From Anaerolineaceae bacterium (GTDB lineage: Bacteria; Chloroflexota; Anaerolineae; Anaerolineales; Anaerolineaceae), in contig JADLFQ010000042.1 in the NCBI GenBank assembly GCA_020845515.1, positions 1 to 64,000 on the forward strand: DNA of 64,000 nucleotides, in the 5' to 3' direction. Below, piece by piece: positions 8,927-20,754 of the stretch (its first letter is position 1; every line of letters starts with the position of its first letter). The notes under the pieces were generated by a model that worked only from the letters and a program-made list of their open reading frames with translations, searched no databases and was not told the DNA's origin. Position numbers and translations under genes: made by a program.

Positions 8927-9981
8927 AAATCATCAGCCTTGTCGGAGCACGCCCCCAGTTTATCAAAGCTGCTATGGTTTCGCGAGCATTGCGGCCACAT
9001 TGTCAGGAGATCCTTGTGCACACCGGACAGCACTACGATGGAAACATGTCGCAAGTGTTCTTCGATGAATTGGAGTTGCCTGAACCCGATCTCTTCCTGG
9101 GTGTCGGCAGCGGCAGCCACGCCGTCCAAACCGGCCGGATGATGACAGGTGTCGAAGAAATCTTGCTAAAGGAAAAACCGGATTGGCTGGTGGTTTACGG
9201 CGACACCAACACCACCCTCGCCGGCGCACTGGCCGCCGCCAAGTTGCAAACTCCGATTGCCCATGTCGAAGCCGGGCTGCGCTCGTTCCAACGCGCCATG
9301 CCCGAAGAGATCAACCGTGTACTCGTTGACCATATCTCAACCGCGCTCTTCTGCCCCACCCAACCCGCTGTAGACAACCTCGCCAGGGAGGGTATCAGCC
9401 AGGGCGTTCACATCGTCGGAGACGTCATGGCTGATGCGCTGCTGCACTTCATCCAACTCGCGCCGCACAAGACAACGATCCTGGCAGACCTCAAGCTCGA
9501 ACCGGGTAAATACGCGCTTGCAACCATCCACCGGGCCGCCAACACCGACGATCCTCTCCGCCTCAAAGCCATCCTCAGAGCCTTCGAGGAAGCAGACCTT
9601 CCCGTCATTTTTCCAGTTCACCCGCGCACACGCAAAGTAATCCGTGATCTTGGCATCTTCACCAATAACAATGTGCACATGATTGATCCGGTGGGTTATC
9701 TGGCAATGTTGCAACTCGAAGCCAACGCCGATTGCATCCTGACCGATTCCGGCGGGGTGCAAAAAGAAGCCTACTGGGTGGGGGTGCGCTGCATCACCCT
9801 GCGGGATGAGACCGAATGGGTAGAGACGGTGGAATTGGGTTGGAACAAACTAACCGGCGCAGATACCGCTTCCATCGTAGCAGCTGTGCGTTACTGGCGG
9901 CCAACCACCAATCGCACGCCGGTCTATGGCAATGGGCATTCTGCTGAGAAGATCAGCGCAATCCTATTAGCGCAATCCTGA
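8923..9981 (+). CDS. UDP-GlcNAc 2-epimerase family (WecB/WbpI-like)
   Basis: MKIISLVGARPQFIKAA..., HVEAGLRSFQRAMPEEINR, DSGGVQKEAYWVGVRCITLRDETEW motifs. Confidence 0.93.
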   Translation: MKIISLVGARPQFIKAAMVSRALRPHCQEILVHTGQHYDGNMSQVFFDELELPEPDLFLGVGSGSHAVQTGRMMTGVEEILLKEKPDWLVVYGDTNTTLAGALAAAKLQTPIAHVEAGLRSFQRAMPEEINRVLVDHISTALFCPTQPAVDNLAREGISQGVHIVGDVMADALLHFIQLAPHKTTILADLKLEPGKYALATIHRAANTDDPLRLKAILRAFEEADLPVIFPVHPRTRKVIRDLGIFTNNNVHMIDPVGYLAMLQLEANADCILTDSGGVQKEAYWVGVRCITLRDETEWVETVELGWNKLTGADTASIVAAVRYWRPTTNRTPVYGNGHSAEKISAILLAQS

Positions 9982-9995
9982 AATCGGAGAAACCA

Positions 9996-10601
9996 ATGGC
10001 AGTTCGAATTCACCCTACGGCCGAAGTCGCAGAAAACGCCCAAATTGGCGAAGGAACCAGCATCTGGCATCAGTGCCAGATCCGCCCCGGCGCAAAGATC
10101 GGCCAAAATTGCAATCTCGGAAAAGGTGTCTATGTGGATGCGGACGTAAGCATCGGAGATAACGTCAAGATTCAGAACTACGTCTCGGTTTTTCACGGCG
10201 TTACGCTGGAAGATGGTGTTTTTATCGGCCCGCACGCCTGCTTCACCAATGAGAGGCGCCCGCGCGCCATCAATCGTGATGGAAGCCTCAAAGCCGCCGA
10301 TGACTGGCAAATCAGCGAAACGCTCGTCCGTCGGGGCGCAGCCATCGGAGCTAATTCCACGATCCGTTGCGGCGTCACGATTGGCGAATGGGCGATGATC
10401 GGCTCCGGCAGCGTAATCACTCGCAATGTGCCGGATTACGGCCTGGCTTACGGAAACCCTGCCCGGCTGCACGGATTTGTCTGCCCATGCGGGGCACAGT
10501 TGAAGAAAGAAAAAGTCACTGAGAGCAGCGTGATTACTCGCTGCCCGGAATGTAATCAAACGGTTGAAATTATCAAACAAAACTGGGAGATGATCCAATG
10601 A
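9996..10601 (+). CDS. Left-handed beta-helix N-acetyltransferase (WbpD/WlbB-like)
   Basis: Hexapeptide repeats; IGEGTSIWHQCQIRPGAKIGQNCNLGKGVYVD; C-terminal CPCGAQL...CPEC. Confidence 0.88.
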   Translation: MAVRIHPTAEVAENAQIGEGTSIWHQCQIRPGAKIGQNCNLGKGVYVDADVSIGDNVKIQNYVSVFHGVTLEDGVFIGPHACFTNERRPRAINRDGSLKAADDWQISETLVRRGAAIGANSTIRCGVTIGEWAMIGSGSVITRNVPDYGLAYGNPARLHGFVCPCGAQLKKEKVTESSVITRCPECNQTVEIIKQNWEMIQ

Positions 10602-11677
10602 TTAATATAGCGAAACCTGTCATCGGGCCTGAAGAAAAACAAGCTGTTATGGAAGTACTCGACTCTGGCATCATCGCGCAGGGCCCGCGCACCAAAGCGT
10701 TTGAAGAAGCCTTCGCATCAATGTGCGGCGTGCAGTATGCCATTGCCGCATCCTCAGGCACCACCGCCCTGCACACTGCCTTGTTGGCACACAAAATTGG
10801 CGCTGGGGATGAGGTGATCACCTCTTCCTTCACCTTTATTGCCTCAGCCAACAGTGTGCTCTATGCCGGCGCCCGCCCAGTTTTTGTGGATATTGACCCT
10901 CGCACGTTCAATATTGATGTCAACCACATTGAAGCTGTAATCAGCGAGCGCACCAAAGCGATTATGCCGGTACACCTGTTTGGCTTGCCCTGCGATATGG
11001 ACGCGATCATGAGTATCGCTCAGAAGTACCATCTCGCAGTCATCGAAGACGCCTGTCAGAGTCATGCCGCAACTTTTTATGGCAGAAAAGCAGGCTCTTT
11101 CGGCACGGGCGTTTTCTCCCTTTACCCCACCAAGAACATCACCTCCGCCGAAGGCGGTATGATCACTACGAATGACCTTGCAGTAGATGAGAGTTGCCGG
11201 GTAATCCGCAATCACGGCATGCGCGTGCGCTATTATCACGACGAGCTGGGTTACAACTTCCGCATGACTGATGTTCATGCCGCGATCGGGCTGGCACAGA
11301 TGGGGAAATTGGAACGCTTTAACGCCGCGCGCCAGGCAAATGCCCGCTTCTATAACGAAAATCTGCGCGGCGTTGTAACCCCATACACTCCCACAGACTA
11401 CGGTCATGTCTTTCATCAGTACACCATCCGCGTACCAGACGGTCAGCGCGATGCCTTGCGTGAGGCGCTCAAAGAAAACGGCATCGGCTCCGAAATCTAT
11501 TACCCCGTACCCATCCACAAGCAAAGCTTTTATGTCAACGAGTTGGGCTACGACCTGACCCTGCCCGAAACCGAAAATGCCGCCCGGGAAGTGCTCTCGC
11601 TGCCGGTGCACCCTTCCCTCAGCCGGGAAGACCTGGAGACCGTTGTCAACGCGGTCAACCATTTTATGGGAGGCTGA
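10598..11677 (+). CDS. DegT/DnrJ/EryC1/StrS PLP-dependent sugar aminotransferase (WbpE-like)
   Basis: VIEDACQSHAATFYGRKAGSFGTGVFSLYPTKNITSAEGGM motif; overlaps upstream gene by ATGA. Confidence 0.93.
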   Translation: MINIAKPVIGPEEKQAVMEVLDSGIIAQGPRTKAFEEAFASMCGVQYAIAASSGTTALHTALLAHKIGAGDEVITSSFTFIASANSVLYAGARPVFVDIDPRTFNIDVNHIEAVISERTKAIMPVHLFGLPCDMDAIMSIAQKYHLAVIEDACQSHAATFYGRKAGSFGTGVFSLYPTKNITSAEGGMITTNDLAVDESCRVIRNHGMRVRYYHDELGYNFRMTDVHAAIGLAQMGKLERFNAARQANARFYNENLRGVVTPYTPTDYGHVFHQYTIRVPDGQRDALREALKENGIGSEIYYPVPIHKQSFYVNELGYDLTLPETENAAREVLSLPVHPSLSREDLETVVNAVNHFMGG

Positions 11678-11681
11678 ATCA

Positions 11682-12680
11682 ATGGCAACCCGGGTAGCTG
11701 TCATAGGAGTTGGCTCAATGGGGCGAAACCACGCCCGTGTGTATAACGAACTGCCGGAAGCCGAATTGGTGGCAGTTTGCGATGAGAACGAAGCAGCAGC
11801 TTCCGGTGTGGGGAAGCAGTTTGGCGTACGCACCTATTCCAATTACCATACCATGCTGGCCGCTGAAAAACCGGAAGCGGTCACTATTGCCGTGCCCACT
11901 GCATTGCATGAAGAAGTCGCCTTGGCGGTTCTGGAGGCCGGCGTCCATACTCTGATCGAAAAACCCATCGCCGCAACCGTGGAAGAAGGGCATCGCATCA
12001 TCCGGAAAGCTGCCGAAGCACAGCGTGTTTTGATGATCGGACATATCGTCCGCTTCAACCCGGCCATGCAGGCCCTCAAACAAAAACTGCAAGACGGCGA
12101 GCTCGGCAAGATCTTTCAGGTCTTTTGCCGCCGCGCCGGGCCCTTCCCTGCCCGCATCCGCGATGTGGGTGTTGTGGTGGATCTGGCTCCACACGATGTT
12201 GACATCATGCGCTTCCTGACCGGCGCGGAGCCCGTGCGTGTTTTTACCGAAACCGAACAGCGCATCCATACCGACCACGAAGACCTGCTCTTCGGTTTGC
12301 TGCGCTTTCCAGACGGCATCATCGGCGCACTGGAGATCAACTGGCTGACGCCCACCAAACTGCGCGAGGTGTTGGTTCTGGGCGAACTCGGTATGTTCCG
12401 GGTGGATGACCTCACACAAGACCTGTACTTTTATGAGAACGCTCAAGCCAATCGCGCCGTCTGGCCTGGACTGGCCATGCTCAAGGGGGTCAGTGAGGGC
12501 AGTATGCTGCGTTTTGCCTTGCAGCGCTATGAACCGCTCAAGGCCGAATTGCAATCCTTTCTCAAGGCAGTGCGCGGTGAAGCGCCTGTTGCTGTAACCG
12601 GCGAGGACGGTCTGGCCGCGCTGCGCCTGGCGCTCGCGCTGGTCGAATCGGGTGAAAAGCACCAGGTCATCGAAGTCTAA
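11682..12680 (+). CDS. Gfo/Idh/MocA family oxidoreductase (WbpB/WlbA-like)
   Basis: ATRVAVIGVGSMGRNHARVYNELPEAELVAVCD; EKPIA motif; GHIVRFNP. Confidence 0.9.
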   Translation: MATRVAVIGVGSMGRNHARVYNELPEAELVAVCDENEAAASGVGKQFGVRTYSNYHTMLAAEKPEAVTIAVPTALHEEVALAVLEAGVHTLIEKPIAATVEEGHRIIRKAAEAQRVLMIGHIVRFNPAMQALKQKLQDGELGKIFQVFCRRAGPFPARIRDVGVVVDLAPHDVDIMRFLTGAEPVRVFTETEQRIHTDHEDLLFGLLRFPDGIIGALEINWLTPTKLREVLVLGELGMFRVDDLTQDLYFYENAQANRAVWPGLAMLKGVSEGSMLRFALQRYEPLKAELQSFLKAVRGEAPVAVTGEDGLAALRLALALVESGEKHQVIEV

Positions 12681-12708
12681 CTTATCCATTGTAGTTTTTT
12701 GAGGAATT

Positions 12709-14037
<1,329 letters not shown>

Positions 14038-14063
14038 TCCATGCTGCCAGACAAGGTGTCTTC

Positions 14064-15572
14064 TTGAGAGCTCAATTTAAACGGCTCAGCAAAGGTACAG
14101 TCATCTACGGCTTGGGCGGCATCCTGAACCGGTTTATTGGTTTACTCATGCTCCCCCTCTTTACGTCCTACCTCACCCCGGCCGACTACGGCGTGAGTTC
14201 CATCCTGGGGCTGGTGTCCTTTATCATGACCTCCGTCTTCACATTGGGATTCGGCGTTAGTATCGGGGTCAGCTATTATGAAGGGGACAACCCTCAGCGC
14301 AAGACCGCCGCCATTTGGACAGCCTCCTTTTTCTTGTTGTTGAGCGTTCTCCTCATGCTGGGGCTGGGAATTGGCTTTGCGCAGCCGATCAGCCGCCTTG
14401 CCTTTCAATTGGATGGCTATTCAAAATTTATCACACCGACAACGATTGGCGCCGCCTTCACCATCCTGACCACCCCGTTCATCCTGCGCTTGCAATTCGA
14501 GGAACGCGCCAAACTATTTGTGCTTTTAACGGCAGTCTCTACCGTTATCTCTATTTCAATTAACATCATATTTGTGGTGGCCTTAAAATGGGGGGTATGG
14601 GGTGTGGTTCTGGGGGGGATGATTGGACAAATCATCTCTTTCCTTTTCTACTTCGCAGCAGCCGCGAGGAAGCTGCCCGTCAAAATTGAACTGGCCGTTG
14701 CAAAGGAGTTGCTTAGATTAGGCTTGCCGATGGTGCCGAGCTTTACTTTCGTATTTGTGATCCAACAAGGCAACAAGTACATCCTCCAGATGCTGCGGGG
14801 TTTGGAGGAAAGCGGATTATATACTGTTGGTTTCAATTTGGGGCTGGCGCTTAATTACATCGTTTCGGCTTTTCAAACCGCATGGTACCCTTTCTTTATG
14901 TCGTTTTTTGAAAAGCGCGAAGAGGCCCGCGCTTTGTTTGGCAGGGTTGCAACATATTACTGCATCGGGTTTGGCACTCTCAACCTTATGTTCTACCTCG
15001 CCGCCCGTCCTGTAGTGATGATTTTAACTCGGGCGGCATTCCACGAGGCTTACCAGGTCGTCGGTCTGTCGGCCACCTCCAGTTTCTTCTTCGGCTTATT
15101 CTCCCTAATCCTGCCAGGGATGTATTTTGCCAAGGAAGTAAAATTCGTCGCGCTCATCCAGGGCGCTTCCGCGCTGATTTCCGTCGGTGTCAACCTTCTT
15201 TTGATCCCGCGGCTGGGTTTTGTGGGGGCGGCTCTGGGGTTGGCAATCGGGTCTTTTTCGATGGTGGTATTTACTTTTCTGTTCAGCCGTTTGCGCAATT
15301 ACCTCAATGTCGCTTATGAGTGGCCGCGCCTGTTCAGTTTTTCAGTGATCTATTTGACCCTTGCAGCCGTTTCTTTTGTTCGCCCCTCAGATGCCTTGCC
15401 CTTTGTTATTCTCCAAAGTGCACTTCTGACTTTAATGTTGATCGGCGCGATTTTTTTCCTGTTGACAAAAGAGGAAAAACTGTTCATCAAAGAAATAAAA
15501 GAAACCTACCTCAACTGGAACACCCTGCGCACTTTGATTGGATCAACCCGGAATGTCTTCAATAATTTATAA
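14064..15572 (+). CDS. Oligosaccharide flippase (Wzx-like, MATE/PST superfamily)
   Basis: KGTVIYGLGGILNRFIGLLMLPLFTSYLTPADYGVSSIL; multi-TM. Confidence 0.88.
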   Translation: MRAQFKRLSKGTVIYGLGGILNRFIGLLMLPLFTSYLTPADYGVSSILGLVSFIMTSVFTLGFGVSIGVSYYEGDNPQRKTAAIWTASFFLLLSVLLMLGLGIGFAQPISRLAFQLDGYSKFITPTTIGAAFTILTTPFILRLQFEERAKLFVLLTAVSTVISISINIIFVVALKWGVWGVVLGGMIGQIISFLFYFAAAARKLPVKIELAVAKELLRLGLPMVPSFTFVFVIQQGNKYILQMLRGLEESGLYTVGFNLGLALNYIVSAFQTAWYPFFMSFFEKREEARALFGRVATYYCIGFGTLNLMFYLAARPVVMILTRAAFHEAYQVVGLSATSSFFFGLFSLILPGMYFAKEVKFVALIQGASALISVGVNLLLIPRLGFVGAALGLAIGSFSMVVFTFLFSRLRNYLNVAYEWPRLFSFSVIYLTLAAVSFVRPSDALPFVILQSALLTLMLIGAIFFLLTKEEKLFIKEIKETYLNWNTLRTLIGSTRNVFNNL

Positions 15573-17571
15573 AGCCTTCCCCTTAATACTCTGGATCGGA
15601 ATATGGACAACCGGCGGTTGGCTGCTGGTGCGGCGCTCGTTCAACTTGCGCCGCAACGAGTTTATGCTGGCTGGCTTTGGGCTTGGCTTGGTGCTTCAAA
15701 ACTGGCTCGCCAACCTGATCGGGCATTTCCTGCCGGCGCCGCTTTCCTTTTGGCTGGCTGCGCTGGCTGTGCTGCTGGCGGGCGTGTTGTTCTGGCTGCC
15801 CTTTTCCCGCCAGACGCCCCGCGAGATGTTCGATTTTTCCTTCTCCCCTCTGCAAACCCTGGGACTCCTCGCACTGGTGTACGTCCTCTACACCTCAAGC
15901 CGCGGCCTGGCCATTCTGGATGATTATCAGAACCTGCCGATGACATCTCTGCTGGCGGTTGGGACGATCCCGCCGCGCTTTGCGCTCGACCCGGCCATCA
16001 CCTTTAACTATCATTATTTCGAGCTGCTCTTCGCCGGGCAGATCATGCGCATCGGCCATTTACAGCCCTGGAACTCGCTCGATCTCGCCCGCGCCCTCGG
16101 TTTCAGCCTGACTTTGATGCTCTCCGGGCTGTTTATACAGCGCGTCACCCGCAGCGTCTTCGCCGCCTTCGTTCTAATCCTCGTTACCGCGTTTGGCGGC
16201 GGCACACGTTGGCTCATGCTGCTCTTGCCCCAATCCATTCTCCAACGCATCTCCCCCAGCCTTCAGATGATCGGCTCCGGTTATTCCAGCGGGCCCGACT
16301 TTCTTACCGCACTGACCGGACCCTGGATGATCGAAGGCGGCGGGCCCATGCCCTTCCCCTTCGCCTATATGAACGGGATGAACACTACCGCCATCCTGGT
16401 TTACCTCGCCGGCGCGGGCGCGCTGGGGGGTGTTATCAGCGGAGTCGTAGCTCTGAGCTTCAACCGCTGGTACGGCTGGCGCGCCCTCGCCCTCACCACC
16501 GCCCTGCTTGCCGCTTTGGCGCTCAGCAACGAATTTAGCTACGCGGGCATCGCCTTTGGCTTCATTTTGGTGACGGCTTTTTATGCCATCCGCCGCCGCA
16601 CCCGGAAGCTGCCCAACTACCTCAAGAATTGGTTGGCGGCAGTCGTCCTGGCTGGTCTGGTGGTGGTCGTGCAGGGCGGCGTCCTGACCGGCGTTTTCAC
16701 AGACCAACTGGCAAAACTGCTGCCCGGCGAGGTCAGTCCGGCTTCTTATTTTTCCGGCCAGTTCGCCCTGCAATGGCCCCCCGCACTGCTCTCCAGTCAC
16801 CTGGGCTGGCTCTCATTTGGCAACCCCTACCAGATTCTGACAGCTCTCTTTGAAATCGGTCCGATTATCGTCCTCCTGCCGTTAAGCTTTGCAGCCTGGT
16901 TCAAGAGCTACCGCTACGGCCGCTGGTTCGAGACTGCGGCAACTGCCTATGTTGTCTCCACCGTTGTGCTGGCCTTCTTTCAATATTCCGGCCCCGCCGG
17001 CCCCACCGCGCTCACCCGCGTCCAGACGGGCCTTGTCGCCCTGGCAAAAGGCTCGGTGATCTGGCTGTGGCTGTGGGCACGCCACCGTTCAGAACTGACC
17101 AAACTGCTCTCGGCGCTGCTCATCTTCATTTACATCTTCGGCGGGTTGATGATCTTTGGCGTCCAACTGCTCGCGGGGCCTAAGCCCGTCCTCTCCACGT
17201 TCATAAGTGAATTGGACGCCAAAATGCAGGCGCAGCACTGGAACCGCCTGGAAGCGGGCGCGCTGGTCTTCGACCCCATCGTCTACCGCGCCCCCACCAT
17301 CTTTGGCAGGTACACCAACTCCAGCCTCACCTGGTACGCCAGCAAGCCGGAATTTGATCAATTGGTCGAAGCCCCCGATCCAGCCACCCTGCGCGCCGCC
17401 GGTTTTGATTATGCCTACCTCGATTCAGGCTACTGGGATCAGATCGGTCCCCGCTATCAGGAGCTGTTTAGCAATTCGTGCCCCCGCCTGGTGGACGAAG
17501 TCACAGCCAAACGCACACCGGAATTCCGCCGTTTATACGATATCCGGCCCTGCACCCAAAACCTACAGTAA
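15553..17571 (+). CDS. Large multi-TM membrane protein of polysaccharide locus (glycosyltransferase/polymerase candidate)
   Basis: ~670 aa with many TM segments; overlaps the flippase 3' end; start 15538 or 15553. Confidence 0.65.
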   Translation: MSSIIYKAFPLILWIGIWTTGGWLLVRRSFNLRRNEFMLAGFGLGLVLQNWLANLIGHFLPAPLSFWLAALAVLLAGVLFWLPFSRQTPREMFDFSFSPLQTLGLLALVYVLYTSSRGLAILDDYQNLPMTSLLAVGTIPPRFALDPAITFNYHYFELLFAGQIMRIGHLQPWNSLDLARALGFSLTLMLSGLFIQRVTRSVFAAFVLILVTAFGGGTRWLMLLLPQSILQRISPSLQMIGSGYSSGPDFLTALTGPWMIEGGGPMPFPFAYMNGMNTTAILVYLAGAGALGGVISGVVALSFNRWYGWRALALTTALLAALALSNEFSYAGIAFGFILVTAFYAIRRRTRKLPNYLKNWLAAVVLAGLVVVVQGGVLTGVFTDQLAKLLPGEVSPASYFSGQFALQWPPALLSSHLGWLSFGNPYQILTALFEIGPIIVLLPLSFAAWFKSYRYGRWFETAATAYVVSTVVLAFFQYSGPAGPTALTRVQTGLVALAKGSVIWLWLWARHRSELTKLLSALLIFIYIFGGLMIFGVQLLAGPKPVLSTFISELDAKMQAQHWNRLEAGALVFDPIVYRAPTIFGRYTNSSLTWYASKPEFDQLVEAPDPATLRAAGFDYAYLDSGYWDQIGPRYQELFSNSCPRLVDEVTAKRTPEFRRLYDIRPCTQNLQ

Positions 17572-17586
17572 AAAGGAATCCTTTCA

Positions 17587-18405
17587 TTGAATATCTCTAA
17601 CCCTTACCGCAAAGAACCGCTGGGCGAACGCCAGGGTATTCCCTATTTTTCTGAGGCTGATTTCTACACTAAAAACTATGAAAAAATCTCCCAGGATCAT
17701 CTGGCTGTTTTTGAGAAAGAAGGCAGAAACCCCAACATCGAAGAAGGTCTGTGGGTGGAACTGGAAGATTCAACCGCCACGCTGCTTGATAAATATGCCC
17801 AACCGGGAGATAAAATCCTCGACGTCGGCGTTGGCCTTGGCAGGCTTCTCTCGCGCTTTGGCCGGCTGGAACGCTACGGCATGGATATCAGTTGGGAGTA
17901 TCTGGAATACACCCGTAAAACCGGTATCGAGGTTTGCTTTTCGCGTATCGAAGACATGCCTTATCGCAAAGATTACTTTGATCTGATCACCTGTACCGAT
18001 GTCTTGGAGCATGTGCTGGATTTAAACCTCGCTTTGACCCGAATATTGGAAGTGCTGAAACCTGGCGGAACACTCATCGTCCGTGTGCCTTACCGCGAAA
18101 ACCTGGCACTCTACCTGGAAGCTGACTATCCTTACCGTTACGTTCACCTTCGCAATTTCGACGAGTACGGTTTGGAATTATTATTCACGCGGGTCTTTGA
18201 CTGCCGGTTTCTCGAGTCACAGACGGCCGGATATCTGGCAAGTCCCAGGACTCTAAGGGTTATACTACCCCTTTCGCGCTGGAACCGCATAACTGAGATA
18301 TTAAGTTCCTTTTCCAAAACATTCTTAAAACCTTTTTACAAGCACGTACTGCACGCGCTTTACTATCCCATTGATATTAATGTGGTGATCCAGAAACCAG
18401 GTTGA
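17587..18405 (+). CDS. Class I SAM-dependent methyltransferase
   Basis: KILDVGVGLGRLLSRF, ITCTDVLEHVLDLNLALTRILEVLKPGGTLIVRVPY. Confidence 0.88.
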   Translation: MNISNPYRKEPLGERQGIPYFSEADFYTKNYEKISQDHLAVFEKEGRNPNIEEGLWVELEDSTATLLDKYAQPGDKILDVGVGLGRLLSRFGRLERYGMDISWEYLEYTRKTGIEVCFSRIEDMPYRKDYFDLITCTDVLEHVLDLNLALTRILEVLKPGGTLIVRVPYRENLALYLEADYPYRYVHLRNFDEYGLELLFTRVFDCRFLESQTAGYLASPRTLRVILPLSRWNRITEILSSFSKTFLKPFYKHVLHALYYPIDINVVIQKPG

Positions 18406-18422
18406 TATTAGAGGAAACGGGT

Positions 18423-19349
18423 ATGTCCCAATCAGAAATAGATCAATTGAACGCCTCCTTCTGGAATGAACTGTGCGGATCGGCTTTTGCGCAAAGCCTG
18501 GGCATAACCGACCGGACGCCGGCTTCTTTAAAGCGTTTTGATGCGGCTTATCTGGGCTATTACTCCTACTTGTTAGGCTATATCCGCCCTGGCGAATGGA
18601 CTGGCAAGCAGGTGCTTGAAGTAGGATTGGGGTATGGAACGGTTGGTCAGACATTATTAAGTTCCGGGACAAATTATTTCGGAGTGGATATCGCGGCCAA
18701 CCCGGTGAAAATGATCCAATACCGCCAGGTTTTAATGAATCAACCTTCCACTTGCAGCCAGGCTTCGGTATTGGCCTTGCCGTTTGCACCAGAGTCTTTT
18801 GATGGCGTCATCTCCATCGGCGTTTTCCACCACACCGGCGATGTACAAAAGGCGATTGACGAAACCCATCGCGTGCTTAAACCCGGCGGTAAAGCGGTTT
18901 TAATGCTTTATAACCAGTATTCCTATCGTCAGTGGGTCAGTTGGCCTGCTGCCACATTTAAAGCCTGGCTAAAGGAGTTCATCTTCACGCGCTCCGGAGG
19001 GAAAAATCAAGTTTCCGAAAAACAGCGCAAAGCTTATGACGCCAGCCTGGACGGCACAAGCGCGCCTGAAATCGTCTTCGTCTCAAGGCGGGAATTTCGC
19101 AAAATGATGCGGAAATTTAACATCCTCCATCTGACAAAAGAAAATAATGGTCCTTTTTTCTATATAGATAAAAAGTGGTTTTACAACCCCGCCAAAAAGC
19201 TGCTGGGGATCAAGTTGTTCAAGAAGCCCACGGGAGGCATGTTTTTGGTGCAGAGACCCTGGCTGTTATCCACACTGGGACGCTGGGCGGGGCTCGATCT
19301 TTACATCGAAGCCGAAAAAAAAGTCAACGAGGTGCCGCATGAAAAATAA
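18423..19349 (+). CDS. Class I SAM-dependent methyltransferase
   Basis: VLEVGLGYGTVGQTLLSSG, FDGVISIGVFHHTGDVQKAIDETHRVLKPGGKAVLMLY. Confidence 0.88.
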   Translation: MSQSEIDQLNASFWNELCGSAFAQSLGITDRTPASLKRFDAAYLGYYSYLLGYIRPGEWTGKQVLEVGLGYGTVGQTLLSSGTNYFGVDIAANPVKMIQYRQVLMNQPSTCSQASVLALPFAPESFDGVISIGVFHHTGDVQKAIDETHRVLKPGGKAVLMLYNQYSYRQWVSWPAATFKAWLKEFIFTRSGGKNQVSEKQRKAYDASLDGTSAPEIVFVSRREFRKMMRKFNILHLTKENNGPFFYIDKKWFYNPAKKLLGIKLFKKPTGGMFLVQRPWLLSTLGRWAGLDLYIEAEKKVNEVPHEK

Positions 19350-19384
19350 AAAAACGCCGGCAATCCGGTTTCAAAGAGGCCCCC

Positions 19385-20695
19385 ATGACAATTCGTAATA
19401 TTAACGGCATCCTTCTGCTCTACCACCATTACCTGAAAGCCAACGCGCCGACGATCATGGAGTACGTCAATGCCTTTCCGCGCCATACCCGCTTTCCGAT
19501 TTGGACGTTGAACACCGAGTTGGGGTTTCCAAAAGAGCTGGAAAATCTGCGCTTCTCCGCTGTGATTTTTCATTACGCTTTATTTGGCATGTGGCCCTAC
19601 AAATTCAACAGAAAGTTTGAAAACTATATTGCCCGGGACCAATCAAGCTTCAAAGTGGCTATCTTTCAAGATGAGTATCACTACTGCCAGCCACGCTTTA
19701 AGTTCGTGAATACTTCCGGGATCGATCTGATCTATTCGTGTTACGATCCGAAATATTATGACCAGATCTATTACAAGTACACCCAGGTACCAAAGGTCGT
19801 TCCAGCACTGACGGGCTACGTCAGCGAGGAAATGATAGACCTCGGACAGCGTTTGACGGTGCCTTTTGAGCAGCGCAGTATTGACATCAGCTATCGCGGG
19901 CGGGATTTGCCGTTTCACATGGGCAGGGGAAGCCAGGAGAAAACCGAGATCGCGCGCGGTTTTCTGGCGCGCAGCCAGAATTTGGATTTGAAGCTCGATA
20001 TCCAGATCGGCGAGGATAACCGCATCTATGGCGAAAACTGGTACCGTTTTCTCGCCAACAGCAAAGCTGTATTGGGAGTCGAGTCAGGCGTCTCCCTCTC
20101 CGATTTTGAAGACGTCATCCGCCTGCCGGTTGAAGAAGCCGTGCGCAAGAACCCCAACTTGACCTTTGAGGAAGTCTACGAAAAATATCTCAAGCCGCTG
20201 GATGAAAAAATTCCAGTTCGTACCATCAGCCCGCGCCACTTTGAAGCGGCGGCACTGCGGGTTTGCCAGGTGCTATTCGAGGGCGAGTACGCGGGCGTGC
20301 TGCAGCCGATGCGGCATTATATCCCGCTCAAGAAGGACTTTTCCAATTTCGATCAGGTAATCACTCTGCTGAAGGACCAGGATTTCTGCCACCAGATGGT
20401 GGAAACCGCCTACAAAGAGCTGATTGCCAGCGGCAGATATTCTTTCAAACAGTTCATCAAAGAGTTTGACGACCGCCTGCTGGAATCAGGCGCGCGCTTG
20501 GAACCTGCACAGCCCGGCCAGCCCGATGAGGTCACCACACTCTTCAAAGCCGATCTTCCTCTCCGCAAAAGGCAATGGGCTCTACACCAGGCAATCCATC
20601 GCATATACCAGCCGCTGGGCAAGCTGCCCGGCTACAGACACATCAAACCCTATTTAAAAAAAGTGCTGCCCTGGCGGCTAAACCCGTGGAATTAG
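19385..20695 (+). CDS. Glycosyltransferase-like protein (YkvP/Glyco_trans_1_2-type C-terminus)
   Basis: C-terminal RTISPRHFEAAALRVCQVLFEGEYAGVLQPMRHYIPLKKD shared with the 24267 paralogue. Confidence 0.65.
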   Translation: MTIRNINGILLLYHHYLKANAPTIMEYVNAFPRHTRFPIWTLNTELGFPKELENLRFSAVIFHYALFGMWPYKFNRKFENYIARDQSSFKVAIFQDEYHYCQPRFKFVNTSGIDLIYSCYDPKYYDQIYYKYTQVPKVVPALTGYVSEEMIDLGQRLTVPFEQRSIDISYRGRDLPFHMGRGSQEKTEIARGFLARSQNLDLKLDIQIGEDNRIYGENWYRFLANSKAVLGVESGVSLSDFEDVIRLPVEEAVRKNPNLTFEEVYEKYLKPLDEKIPVRTISPRHFEAAALRVCQVLFEGEYAGVLQPMRHYIPLKKDFSNFDQVITLLKDQDFCHQMVETAYKELIASGRYSFKQFIKEFDDRLLESGARLEPAQPGQPDEVTTLFKADLPLRKRQWALHQAIHRIYQPLGKLPGYRHIKPYLKKVLPWRLNPWN

Positions 20696-20754
20696 AATGT
20701 CCTTCTCGATAGAACATCCAAACCATTTAACGTGAGGAAAGTGAGGAAAGTCTT

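Noticed and set aside
10844-11833. 329-aa minus-strand ORF
   Set aside because: Antisense to the well-supported DegT aminotransferase and oxidoreductase genes; no recognisable motifs.
16174-16800. 208-aa minus-strand ORF
   Set aside because: Antisense to the large membrane protein 15553..17571; no supporting motif or ribosome-binding context.
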